Shown here: in pieces, positions 1 to 7,938 of the stretch
Position numbering within the stretch: position 1 is the first letter of the stretch
Layout: every line of letters begins with the position of its first letter
NCBI GenBank assembly: GCA_009693435.1
Contig: SHXF01000060.1
Span: 1 to 26,277 of the forward strand
From: Betaproteobacteria bacterium
Lineage (GTDB): Bacteria > Pseudomonadota > Gammaproteobacteria > Burkholderiales > SG8-39
Direction of reading: 5' to 3'
DNA: 26,277 bases
Translations under genes and position numbers: made by a program
Notes under the pieces: generated by a model
Database searches by the model: none
What the model was told of the DNA's origin: nothing
The model's input: only the letters and a program-made list of their open reading frames with translations

Positions 1-20
1 TCGCGCGATCGGCCGTAGCC

Positions 21-106
21 GTAGGTTGGCGGTGAGCGCAGCGAATCCCAACGGCGCATCGTAGCTGCCTGTAGTGGTGGGGTTCGCTGCGCCCACCCCA
101 ACCTAC
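21..106. repeat. Palindromic intergenic repeat (REP/MITE-like)
   Basis: Two arms, about 21-50 and 77-106, are near-perfect inverted copies: the left begins GTAGGTTGGCGGTGAGCGCA and the right, read on the minus strand, begins GTAGGTTGGGGTGGGCGCA. Repeats of this GTAGGTTGG...GCGCAGCGAA type are scattered between genes in many proteobacterial genomes. It lies just beyond the early stop of the methyltransferase fragment at 133-393, so it may mark the break. No transposase is present. Confidence 0.65.
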
Positions 107-132
107 ACAAATCGCTTTATGCTATTTGCCGC

Positions 133-393
133 TTAAGTAAGTGCCATTCTGCTATAGCCGGGACCCGTTCCCACATCCAGCACCTTCATTCCCGCCCGGA
201 CACCGGTGAAAGCGAGCAACAGATCGGGTTTGCGCCGCCGGTCTATCTCCCGATCCGCGTCGCTGCGATCCGGACTGGCTATGAGCGCGGCGAAATCGGG
301 TTGCGGCGGTTGCATTGCGCACCCCGCCAGCAGCATCAGTGAAACCGCAAAGGCGGCGATGCGACCCGCTGTATGCATCGGACGATCGTTCAT
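133..393 (-). pseudogene. Truncated lipoprotein-type class I methyltransferase
   Basis: The 86-residue product starts at the ATG at 391-393. It has a lipoprotein signal (hydrophobic residues 11-24, lipobox LLAGC, Cys25), then a linker rich in Asp and Arg, then the start of a SAM-dependent methyltransferase fold: MKVLDVGTGPGY matches motif I. The reading frame stops at TAA (133-135) seven residues after motif I, so the rest of the catalytic domain (normally well over 100 further residues) is missing. A palindromic repeat follows within 30 bases. I read this as a 5' gene fragment cut by a rearrangement; a short functional lipoprotein is less likely. It follows the Rid gene on the same strand. 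Confidence 0.6.
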
Positions 394-409
394 GGCGCTA
401 TCCCTTGTG

Positions 410-453
410 TTGACTGTGTGTTGACTGTCTGTTGATTGTCTGTTGATTGTCCG
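410..453. repeat. Four 11-bp tandem repeats
   Basis: Four consecutive units of TTGACTGTGTG / TTGACTGTCTG / TTGATTGTCTG / TTGATTGTCCG fill most of the 61-base gap between the Rid gene and the methyltransferase fragment. The units differ by one or two bases each. No function is evident. Confidence 0.75.
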
Positions 454-454
454 G

Positions 455-859
455 TCAGTTGTCCGCGCCTGAGCCGAGAAAGCCCACCGCCTCGATTTCC
501 ACCAGCAGTTGCGGCGTGGCCAAACCACTTACTTCCACCAGCGTGGAGCAGGGAAATTCACCGCTGAAAAATTCCTCGCGCGCGCGCCAGACCTCTTCGC
601 GCTGCTTGATGTCGGTCACGAAAATGGTGACTTTGATGATGTCGTTCATCTTGCCGCCCGCGGCCTTCATCAGGTGCTCGATCTTGCGGAACGCCTGCTT
701 CGACTGATCGTACATGCCGCCGTCACCGACCACATTGCCGGCCAGGTCATGCGCTGTCATGCCGGAAATGAATATCTGGTCTCCGCAGACCTTGCAGTTG
801 GTCCACGTCCTGGCTCTGGGTGTCTTGACTTCGCTGCTGTGCACCGCGCGCATCTTCAT
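455..859 (-). CDS. RidA/YjgF-family protein, arginine-less subtype
   Basis: The 134-residue length and the pattern (ISGMTAHD near 32-38, a mid-protein ND-I-x-KVTIFVTD at 72-83, closing VEIEAVG) fit the Rid family of small trimeric proteins. Canonical RidA destroys reactive enamine/imine intermediates and needs an Arg in the P-x-R-S-x-VEV motif. Here the motif reads FPCSTLVEV (102-110), with no Arg, which is typical of the Rid4-Rid7 subgroups that lack deaminase activity. It may therefore act as an accessory or a different hydrolase in the neighbouring catabolic set. The ATG at 857-859 is preceded by GGAG 9 bases upstream. It lies 134 bases downstream of the amidohydrolase gene on the same strand. 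Confidence 0.88.
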   Translation of the reverse strand: MKMRAVHSSEVKTPRARTWTNCKVCGDQIFISGMTAHDLAGNVVGDGGMYDQSKQAFRKIEHLMKAAGGKMNDIIKVTIFVTDIKQREEVWRAREEFFSGEFPCSTLVEVSGLATPQLLVEIEAVGFLGSGADN

Positions 860-922
860 TCAGGTTTTCTCCATGATGATCTGACAATTCGGAATTCGGC
901 CGCTGCGCGCACCGGGTGGATT

Positions 923-976
923 CTCATGCTGCTACGTGCGCCCGGCGCCGGTGCATACTCATGCTGCTACGTGCGC
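923..976. repeat. 19-bp direct repeat pair
   Basis: CTCATGCTGCTACGTGCGC occurs at 923-941 and again at 958-976, separated by 16 bases, between the Rid and amidohydrolase genes. It looks like a short local duplication of intergenic DNA. Confidence 0.7.
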
Positions 977-993
977 GCGGCGCACGCTGCATT

Positions 994-2025
994 TCATGCG
1001 CGAACCGGCGTCTCCGGACGCTGGATGTTAAGCAGGCGCCGCGCATTGCCCTCGACGATCTGCCGCTTCACCTGCTGTTCGAGGGTCGGATGTTCCGTGA
1101 CCACTTCGACCGGCCGCTCGTAGGCTATCGGAAAACAGTAGTCGCTTCCCATCAGCACCCGGTCCGGGCCGATGACCCGGGTGAGGTACTCGAGCACATC
1201 GTCGGAATAGCCGACCGTGTCATAGTAAAAGCGGCGCAGATATTCCACCGGTCCCTGTTTCATCCGGCGAAATTCCTCGCGCACCTGCCAGCCGCGGTGC
1301 AGTCTGCCCACCAGCCAGGGAAATGCGCCGCCCGCGTGCGGCAGCACCACCACCAGCTTCGGAAAGCGGTCCAGCACTTCTCCGAAAATCAGGTGCGCCG
1401 CGGCAATCGCCGATTCGAACGGGTTGCCAAGGAGATTGGTCAGGTAGTGGGGTGTCAAGCGCTCGGAGCCGATGACCTGCACCGGGTGCAGAAAAATCGG
1501 CAACCCGAGCGCTTCTATGCGTTCGTACACCGGAAAGAACGACGGATCGGACAATTCCTTGTCCTCGATATGCGTCGCCATGTAGAACCCCTTTACGCCG
1601 GGAAGCGTGGCGGCACGCTCGACTTCCGCCATGGCAAGGTCCGGCTGCTGCATCGGCAGGGTGGCCAGCCCGAAAATCCGCCCGGGATGGCGCTCGTGCG
1701 CCAGCGCCAGCGCGTCGTTGAACGCTTCGCTCAGCCGTTGCGACAGGTCGCGTTCCGCCCAGTACACCATCGGCTGCGACAGCGACAACACGTGCACCTC
1801 GACCTTCTGTTCATCCATCGCCGCCAGTCGGGCATCCAGATCGACGAACTTGCGGTGCACCGGCCCCGTCGTGAGGTGGCCGATCTTGAACTGCGGGCCT
1901 TTGCCTTCGACCATGCGGTATTCGATCCCGCTGGACGCCGCATGGTCCGCGATCAGTTTCAGAAACGTTTCCGGATAGTAGTGTGCGTGCACATCGATTG
2001 CATGATGATGGTCGTGGTCGCTCAT
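994..2025 (-). CDS. Amidohydrolase-2 / ACMSD-family metal-dependent decarboxylase or hydrolase
   Basis: The 343-residue protein has the TIM-barrel metal-site signature of the family that includes aminocarboxymuconate-semialdehyde decarboxylase and resorcylate-type decarboxylases: H-x-H at residues 13 and 15 (DVHAHYYP), a mid-barrel His in IFLHPVQ, a second His in LPHAGG, and the metal Asp in GSDYCFP. Such enzymes are cytosolic and usually act on aromatic acids or ring-cleavage products; the substrate cannot be read here. The chosen ATG (2023-2025) has AGAGAG a few bases upstream; an in-frame TTG at 2056-2058 is possible but has no better site. Neighbours on the same strand (acyl-CoA ligase upstream, Rid protein downstream) support a role in acid catabolism. 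A His-rich start (DHDHHH) may bind metal. Confidence 0.85.
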   Translation of the reverse strand: MSDHDHHHAIDVHAHYYPETFLKLIADHAASSGIEYRMVEGKGPQFKIGHLTTGPVHRKFVDLDARLAAMDEQKVEVHVLSLSQPMVYWAERDLSQRLSEAFNDALALAHERHPGRIFGLATLPMQQPDLAMAEVERAATLPGVKGFYMATHIEDKELSDPSFFPVYERIEALGLPIFLHPVQVIGSERLTPHYLTNLLGNPFESAIAAAHLIFGEVLDRFPKLVVVLPHAGGAFPWLVGRLHRGWQVREEFRRMKQGPVEYLRRFYYDTVGYSDDVLEYLTRVIGPDRVLMGSDYCFPIAYERPVEVVTEHPTLEQQVKRQIVEGNARRLLNIQRPETPVRA

Positions 2026-2247
2026 GGGCTCTCTGACAGGCGTTGATGGTTCGGGCAATGGTGCGGGAAATCGACAGATCGGAATCTACGGATCGGAATC
2101 TACGGATCAGTTTCAGAAAACGCCGACAATTCCAAATCGACGGTCCGGATTTCATGGTTCGACTATTCGAATTCGATCTTGTGCGCAGGATACCCGATCT
2201 GGCCGCGCGGCCTGCAATCGCTGCTGCCGAATTCGGCGCCCGCGCCG

Positions 2248-3870
2248 CTACGCTTGCCGCTTCTTGCGCACCCGCAGGTCGAAACACGATCCGGGATCGA
2301 GCAATCCGTGCATCGCCGCGAGTTGCCCTTTCTGGATCTTGTTGGTAGATGTCGTCGGCAGCGAAGGGACAAACGCCACATATCCCGGCGCCTTGAAGTA
2401 GGCGAGTTGTGCCAGGCAGAAATCCTGAATGGAGAGCGCGGCATCCCGCCCGGCGCCGGCACCGGGCTTGAGCACCACGCAGGCCATCACCTCTTCTTCC
2501 CGCAAATCGTCGGCAAGCGCAATGACGGCTGCCTGCTGAACGGCGGGATGCGTCGCCAGCACGGCCTCCACTTCCAGCGCCGCAATATTTTCTCCCGAGC
2601 GCCGGATGATGTTCTTGCTTCTATCGACGAAATGGAGATGACCGGCCGGCCCGCGCCGCACCACGTCTCCGGTGCGAAACCACCCGCCTCGCCACGCCAG
2701 CGCGGTCGCTTCCGCGTCCCTGAAATAGCCGGAGAAAAAACCTGCGCGAGGATCCGCTCCGTCCCCTCGCACCAGCAGGTTCCCCGGTGCGCCATTGTCC
2801 ACATCCCGGTCTTGTTCGTCGACGATGCGCACTGCGAGTTCGGGTCCGGGCAGACCCATGCAGCGCGTGCCGGGAAAACGCGGCTCATGGCTTGCGACGA
2901 TCATCGCGCCGCCGCCCGTTTCGGTCATGGACCAGGCTTCGATCAGCGGAAAACCGAAGCGCTGCTCGAAGCGCTCGTGATCGCGGGGATTGACGCCCGC
3001 GCCAAATCCGAACTTGAGCCGCGTCGCGCGCTCCTCGGCAGCCGCCGGCAGGGACATGAGAATCGCCGGCATGATCCCCAGGTAATGAAAAATCGTTGCG
3101 CCGCTTTTGACCACCTCCGACCACCATGAGGACGGATGAAAGCGGTCGAGCGGGACGACGCACCCCCCCGACAGCACCATGGCCATGAGCGAGACCGCGA
3201 TGGCATTCATGTGAAACATCGGCAAGGGTGTGATCAGGCGTTCTCTTCCCTCGTCGACCGCGCACAATCCACCTTGCGCGAGGTAACGCCGCCCGGTATG
3301 GAGGCAATACAGATTGCCGATGATGCAGGCCTTGGGCTTGCCGGTGGTGCCGGAGGTGTACAACAGCGCGGCCTCGGTTGCTTCGCCGGGAATAACTTCC
3401 AGCCGCTGCGCTCGGGCCCGCGGCGGATCGAACGATTCATCTGCTACGACAACCCGCACGAGCGACGCTGGCAGACGGGACAATTTCTGGAGCATTTCCG
3501 GCAGCACGACGGCGAATTCCGCCTCGCTATGTCCGAGCACATACTCCAACTCATTGGGAAGATAATCCGGGTTCAGGGGCACGGCGCTGGCGCCGACGGC
3601 GTTCAGCGCCAGATAGTGCGCAAAACACGCCGCACGGTTTCCCAGCATGAGCGCGACGCGGTGCCCCGGGCCGTAGCCGCATTCACGATATTGCCGTGCC
3701 AGCGCGTCGACACGCACGGCGAAAGCGGCATAGGTATATTCCTCCAGCGCCCCGTTGCCCGAAGCCGACGCCGGCACATGCAGGAATGGCTTGTTGGCAT
3801 GGCGTCCGGCGGCTTCGGCAAACGCACCGTGAACCGTCGTCACGCCTGACGCCCGCCCGTCAATGTTCAT
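2248..3870 (-). CDS. AMP-forming acyl-CoA synthetase (ANL superfamily)
   Basis: The 540-residue length is normal for the family. Motifs in order: phosphate loop YTSGTTGKPKA (171-181), the substrate/adenylate motif EAWSMTETGGG, WFRTGD, the hinge region VDRSKNIIRRSGENI, and the C-terminal catalytic Lys in TSTNKIQKG. The enzyme adenylates a carboxylic acid with ATP and transfers it to CoA in the cytosol. The overall shape resembles the crotonobetaine/carnitine-CoA ligase and medium/aromatic acid ligase groups, but the acid cannot be assigned. The ATG at 3868-3870 is the first good start. It is 110 bases downstream of tex and 222 bases upstream of the amidohydrolase gene, all on one strand. Confidence 0.92.
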   Translation of the reverse strand: MNIDGRASGVTTVHGAFAEAAGRHANKPFLHVPASASGNGALEEYTYAAFAVRVDALARQYRECGYGPGHRVALMLGNRAACFAHYLALNAVGASAVPLNPDYLPNELEYVLGHSEAEFAVVLPEMLQKLSRLPASLVRVVVADESFDPPRARAQRLEVIPGEATEAALLYTSGTTGKPKACIIGNLYCLHTGRRYLAQGGLCAVDEGRERLITPLPMFHMNAIAVSLMAMVLSGGCVVPLDRFHPSSWWSEVVKSGATIFHYLGIMPAILMSLPAAAEERATRLKFGFGAGVNPRDHERFEQRFGFPLIEAWSMTETGGGAMIVASHEPRFPGTRCMGLPGPELAVRIVDEQDRDVDNGAPGNLLVRGDGADPRAGFFSGYFRDAEATALAWRGGWFRTGDVVRRGPAGHLHFVDRSKNIIRRSGENIAALEVEAVLATHPAVQQAAVIALADDLREEEVMACVVLKPGAGAGRDAALSIQDFCLAQLAYFKAPGYVAFVPSLPTTSTNKIQKGQLAAMHGLLDPGSCFDLRVRKKRQA

Positions 3871-3980
3871 CGCCGTGGTTCATCACCGCAGTCCATCAAA
3901 ACACCCAATGCTTTGCCCATGACCCTTGCCGGTAATCGCCGCCGCCGCGCGGCACTACTCACGTTGGCCCCGGTCATCCC

Positions 3981-6419
3981 CTATTTTCTTGATTTGGCGA
4001 ATGCCAGTGCCATGGCGCCGGCAGGCCCTGCTTCATTCGCTATCGGTCCCTGGCGCGGCGTACGCTCCCTGCCGGCGGAATGCGGCGCCGCGCCTTGTGC
4101 ATTCGGCCTCCCGGTACTCGCCCCCGCGGCACCCGCGCCCGGCCGCCCGTTGCCCGATCGCGCCGCACCGGGCACGTCGTCCAGCCGCATGGTGAGCGCG
4201 ATGCGCTGGCGCTTCACGTCGACTTCCAGCACCTTCACCTTGACGATCTGGCCGGGCTTGACCACGTCGTGCGGATCCTTGACGAAGCGATTGGCCAGCG
4301 CCGACACGTGGACCAGCCCATCCTGATGCACGCCCACATCGACGAATGCACCGAAGGCCGCGACGTTGGTGACGACACCCTCCAGAATCATGTCGGGCCG
4401 CAGATCCGCCAGCGACTCCACGCCGTCCTGGAATGTCGCGGTCTTGAACTCCGGACGCGGATCGCGGCCCGGCTTTTCCAGCTCGGCGAGTATGTCGCGC
4501 ACCGTAGGCACGCCGAATTTCTCGTCGGTGAATTCCGCGGCAGACAAACCATTCAACAACGATGGCTGGCCCATCACTTCAATCATGCTCTTGCCGATTT
4601 TTTTCAGGATGCGTTGCACCACCGGGTAGGCCTCGGGATGGACCGCGGACCGATCCAGCGGATTCGCATCCGGGTGCATGCCGCCGGAGACGCGCAGGAA
4701 TCCCGCAGCCTGCTCGAATGTCTTGTCGCCCAGGCGCGGCACCTTGCGGATTGCGCTGCGATTCGGGAACGGGCCGTTGGCATCGCGAAATTCGACGATG
4801 TTCTTCGCCAGCACGCCATTGAGCCCGGACACGCGTGCCAGCAACGGAATCGAGGCCGTGTTGACGTCCACGCCGACGGCATTGACACAGTCCTCCACCG
4901 TCGCATCGAGCGAGCGCGCCAGGCCGCGCTGGTTCACGTCGTGCTGATACTGGCCGACACCGATAGCCTTGGGATCTATCTTGACCAGTTCCGCCAGCGG
5001 ATCCTGCAACCGGCGCGCGATCGACACTGCGCCGCGCAGGCTCACATCCAGTTCGGGGAACTCGCGCGCAGCGAATTCGGAAGCCGAATAGATAGAAGCA
5101 CCCGCCTCGCTGACGACAATCTTGGCGAGTTGCTGCCCGGGCTTTTTCGAAACGACCCGCTTGATCAGATCGGCCGCGAGTTTATCCGTCTCGCGGCTCG
5201 CCGTGCCGTTGCCGATGGATATCAGTTCGACACCGTGCTGCACCACCAGCCTCGCCAGCGTGGCCAGCGACCCCTGCCAGTCATTGCGCGGCTGGTGCGG
5301 ATAAATGGTGGCCGTATCCAGCAGCTTGCCGGTGGCGTCGACCACCGCCACCTTGCAGCCGGTGCGGATGCCCGGGTCGAGACCGAGCACCGCCTTGGGG
5401 CCTGCCGGCGCCGCGAGCAGCAATTCGTGCAGGTTGCGCCCGAATATCCTGATCGCCTCTGCTTCAGCAGACTCGCGCAGTTGCAGCAGCAACTCGCTGG
5501 ACAGGTGCAGCGATGCCTTGACCCGCCAGGTCCAGCGGCACACGTCGGCCAGCCACTTGTCGGCGGGACGGCCCTTGTCTTCGATCGCGAAATGCGCGCC
5601 TATCATGGCAGTGCAGGGATGCGGTTCGACCGCCTCGAGTTCCTCGCCCAGACCGAGGTCGAGCGAAAGCACACCCAGGCTGCGGCCGCGCAGCAGGGCG
5701 AGCGCGCGGTGCGACGGCACGCTGCGCAGCGCCTCGGAATAGGCGTAGTAATCGCGGAACTTCTCTTCTTCCGCCGCCTCCTTGCCCTCGATGACGGTGG
5801 CGGACAGAAAACCCCGGTTCCACATCCGGTCGCGCAATTTCGCCAGCAGTTCGGCTGTTTCGGCGAAGCGCTCGGAGAGAATGTCGCGCGCTCCGTCGAG
5901 CGCCGCTTTGGCATCGGGGACATTGACGGCCTCGGCCATTTCCGTTGCCGGCACGACTCGCACGTAGCGCAGCGCTTCGACCTGCGGATCCAGCATGGCG
6001 TTCGCGAACAGCGCATCGGCCAGCGGCGCAAGTCCCGCCTCACGCGCAATTTGGGCCCGCGTCCGGCGCTTGGGCTTGAACGGCAGGTAGAGGTCTTCCA
6101 GCGCCTGCTTCGTCGTGGCCGCGCCTATCGCCGCCTGAAGTGGCGCGGTCAGCTTGCCCTGCTCAAGGATGGACGCGACGATCGCTGCGCGGCGGCCTTC
6201 CAGTTCACGCAGATACAACAGCCGCTCCTCAAGGTTACGCAATTGCGTGTCGTCCAGGTTGCCGGTGGCCTCCTTGCGGTAGCGCGCGATGAACGGAACA
6301 GTCGAGCCTTCGTCGAGCAGCACTACGGCCGCCGCCACCTGCCCTGGCGCCGCGCCGAGTTCCGTTGCGATGAGCTGGACGATCTTGGGCAGTGCGGACT
6401 GAGATGCGGTTTGAGTCAT
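3981..6419 (-). CDS. tex: Tex, RNA-binding transcription accessory protein
   Basis: The 812-residue protein shows the full Tex layout: helical N-terminal region, YqgF/RuvC-like domain ([21 protein letters not shown]), helix-hairpin-helix region ([19 protein letters not shown]), and a C-terminal S1 RNA-binding domain ([16 protein letters not shown] ... [21 protein letters not shown]). Tex is a conserved cytosolic nucleic-acid-binding protein linked to transcription and toxin gene expression. After S1 there is a roughly 60-residue low-complexity Gly/Ala/Pro/Arg tail, longer than in some homologues. The ATG at 6417-6419 lacks a strong Shine-Dalgarno sequence. It is transcribed away from the F420 operon. 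Confidence 0.96.
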   Translation of the reverse strand: MTQTASQSALPKIVQLIATELGAAPGQVAAAVVLLDEGSTVPFIARYRKEATGNLDDTQLRNLEERLLYLRELEGRRAAIVASILEQGKLTAPLQAAIGAATTKQALEDLYLPFKPKRRTRAQIAREAGLAPLADALFANAMLDPQVEALRYVRVVPATEMAEAVNVPDAKAALDGARDILSERFAETAELLAKLRDRMWNRGFLSATVIEGKEAAEEEKFRDYYAYSEALRSVPSHRALALLRGRSLGVLSLDLGLGEELEAVEPHPCTAMIGAHFAIEDKGRPADKWLADVCRWTWRVKASLHLSSELLLQLRESAEAEAIRIFGRNLHELLLAAPAGPKAVLGLDPGIRTGCKVAVVDATGKLLDTATIYPHQPRNDWQGSLATLARLVVQHGVELISIGNGTASRETDKLAADLIKRVVSKKPGQQLAKIVVSEAGASIYSASEFAAREFPELDVSLRGAVSIARRLQDPLAELVKIDPKAIGVGQYQHDVNQRGLARSLDATVEDCVNAVGVDVNTASIPLLARVSGLNGVLAKNIVEFRDANGPFPNRSAIRKVPRLGDKTFEQAAGFLRVSGGMHPDANPLDRSAVHPEAYPVVQRILKKIGKSMIEVMGQPSLLNGLSAAEFTDEKFGVPTVRDILAELEKPGRDPRPEFKTATFQDGVESLADLRPDMILEGVVTNVAAFGAFVDVGVHQDGLVHVSALANRFVKDPHDVVKPGQIVKVKVLEVDVKRQRIALTMRLDDVPGAARSGNGRPGAGAAGASTGRPNAQGAAPHSAGRERTPRQGPIANEAGPAGAMALAFAKSRK

Positions 6420-6870
6420 GACGTTTTCTAATTTTCTTCACAATTTATTTGTACAAATGCCTATAGTACGGTCACCTGCGGGCATTTCACGTACATGTTT
6501 TAATATAATTTGACAGGGCATCCGGTTCACCGGCGGGCGTTGCCCGACCGTCAGGCGCGCTCCGAAGCAGGCTCTTCGAGCCAGGACGCGAAGGCCGCTC
6601 GCGCCAGCCAACAATACCGCGGACAGGCGCTTCCTGATAGGTGGCGGTCAGAATCGCTGCGCCGCCGGGCGGCCGGGGGCTTTCCGGATCGGCAACCATC
6701 GCACTGGTTTCCACGCGCGCGTTGTAGCAAACTACCCGTGTCAGGAACGGCGAATGCGCAAGGGACTGTCGCCCGCCCGGCGGCGCACGACGCGGCGCAC
6801 AACGCAACGCAACGCGACGCACAACGCGCAAGAATCGTTCAACGGACCGGCACGGCAACTGGAGGCACTC
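6420..6870. promoter_or_regulatory. Divergent intergenic region between tex and the F420 operon
   Basis: This 451-base gap has no convincing gene. The first 95 bases are AT-rich and likely hold promoters for both directions. A perfect TATAAT lies at 6504-6509 (plus strand) but without a clear -35 box. On the minus strand TACTAT (6463-6468) could serve tex. From about 6515 the DNA is GC-rich; a string of ACGC-type short repeats lies at about 6784-6832. The GGAGG at 6861-6865 is the ribosome binding site of the oxidoreductase gene, so the operon may have a leader of about 350 bases. Confidence 0.35.
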
Positions 6871-7938
6871 ATGGAATACGGCACGTTCATCCCGCCATTG
6901 GCGAACACCTGGAAATTCGTCAAGCGGGCCGAAGAACTCGGCTATGCGCGTGCCTGGTTCTGGGACAGCCAGATGCTTAACTCCGAGTTGTTCGTCAGCA
7001 TGACGGCGGCAGCGATGAACACTTCGAAGATCCGGCTCGCCTCGGGGGTGATGATGCCGCAGAACCGCATCGCGCCCGTGGCCGCAAGCGGGCTCGCCAG
7101 CCTGAACGCGCTGGCGCCGGGACGCATCGATTTCGGCATTTCCACCGGCTTCACCGGACGCCGCACCATGGGTCTGGGGCCGGCGAAGCTCGCCGACATG
7201 GAGGAATACATCCGGGTGGTGCAAGCATTGTTGAAAGGGGAGATGGTCGAGTGGACTTCCGAGGAAGGTCCACGCAAGGTGCGCTTTCTCGATCCGGATG
7301 TCGGCGGCGTCAACATCAAGGATCCCATACCGCTTCACGTCTCGGCATTCGGCCCGAAGGGACAGGCGCTGGTCGCGAAGCTCGGCACCGGCTGGATCAA
7401 CGCACCCGCCAGCGTCGCGCATGGCAAGGCCGGCATCGAGGTCATGCAGGCGTCGTGGCGCGCGGCGGGACGCGATCCGACGGCGCTGTATTCATCGGGA
7501 ACCATAGGCGGCTGCGTGCTGAAGGAAGGCGAATCGTACGACAGCCCGCGCGTCAGGAAGCAGGCCGGCGCACACGCCATGCTGGGCTTGCACAGCCTGG
7601 TGGAGGCGGCGGATTTCGGCGACATCAAGCGTCCGGTGCCGCCGCATCTCAAGGCGCTGGTGGAGCGCTACCGCACCGAGGTCTATGAAAAATACCAGCC
7701 CGCGGATGCGCGTTACCTGGGCAACCATCGCGGCCACTTGCTCTACCTCAAGCCGGAAGAGGAACACTTGTGCAGTGGCGATCTGATCAAGGCGACGACC
7801 TGGACAGCGACCAAGCCTGAACTCGTCGAACGCATCCGCGAACTGCATCGTGCCGGCTATAACCACATCGGCATCAACGCGGGGTTCGGCCAGTTCGATC
7901 GCCTGGAGGAATGGGCTGAAGTGTTCGAGGCGGTCTGA
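6871..7938 (+). CDS. LLM-class (F420-dependent type) oxidoreductase
   Basis: The 355-residue protein fits the bacterial luciferase-like TIM-barrel family, in the Mer/F420-dependent branch: the N-terminal strand MEYGTFIPPL, AEELGYARAWFWDSQ, the strand TSKIRLASGVMMPQNR, and PGRIDFGISTGFTGRR. Family members move hydride between F420H2 (or FMN) and a substrate; first place in an F420 operon favours F420, though the substrate is unknown. The ATG at 6871 is set by GGAGG five bases upstream; a longer in-frame extension upstream is Arg/Thr-rich and unlikely. Its TGA overlaps the ATG of the next gene by one base (TGATG), so the two are translationally coupled. Confidence 0.9.
   Translation: MEYGTFIPPLANTWKFVKRAEELGYARAWFWDSQMLNSELFVSMTAAAMNTSKIRLASGVMMPQNRIAPVAASGLASLNALAPGRIDFGISTGFTGRRTMGLGPAKLADMEEYIRVVQALLKGEMVEWTSEEGPRKVRFLDPDVGGVNIKDPIPLHVSAFGPKGQALVAKLGTGWINAPASVAHGKAGIEVMQASWRAAGRDPTALYSSGTIGGCVLKEGESYDSPRVRKQAGAHAMLGLHSLVEAADFGDIKRPVPPHLKALVERYRTEVYEKYQPADARYLGNHRGHLLYLKPEEEHLCSGDLIKATTWTATKPELVERIRELHRAGYNHIGINAGFGQFDRLEEWAEVFEAV

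Noticed and set aside
410..1000. Short repeats as a possible CRISPR array
   Set aside because: The units are 11 or 19 bases long, directly adjacent or only two copies, without uniform spacers or cas genes.
916..2046. 376-codon open frame opposite the amidohydrolase
   Set aside because: Shadow of a well-supported gene; composition is not protein-like.
4080..6431. 783-codon open frame opposite tex
   Set aside because: Tex is certain from its domains; the antisense translation is Arg/His/Gln-rich and has no motif.
6487..7422. 311-codon minus-strand frame covering the leader and the oxidoreductase start
   Set aside because: It overlaps the LLM-class gene in antisense for over 500 bases and has no recognisable domain or ribosome binding site.
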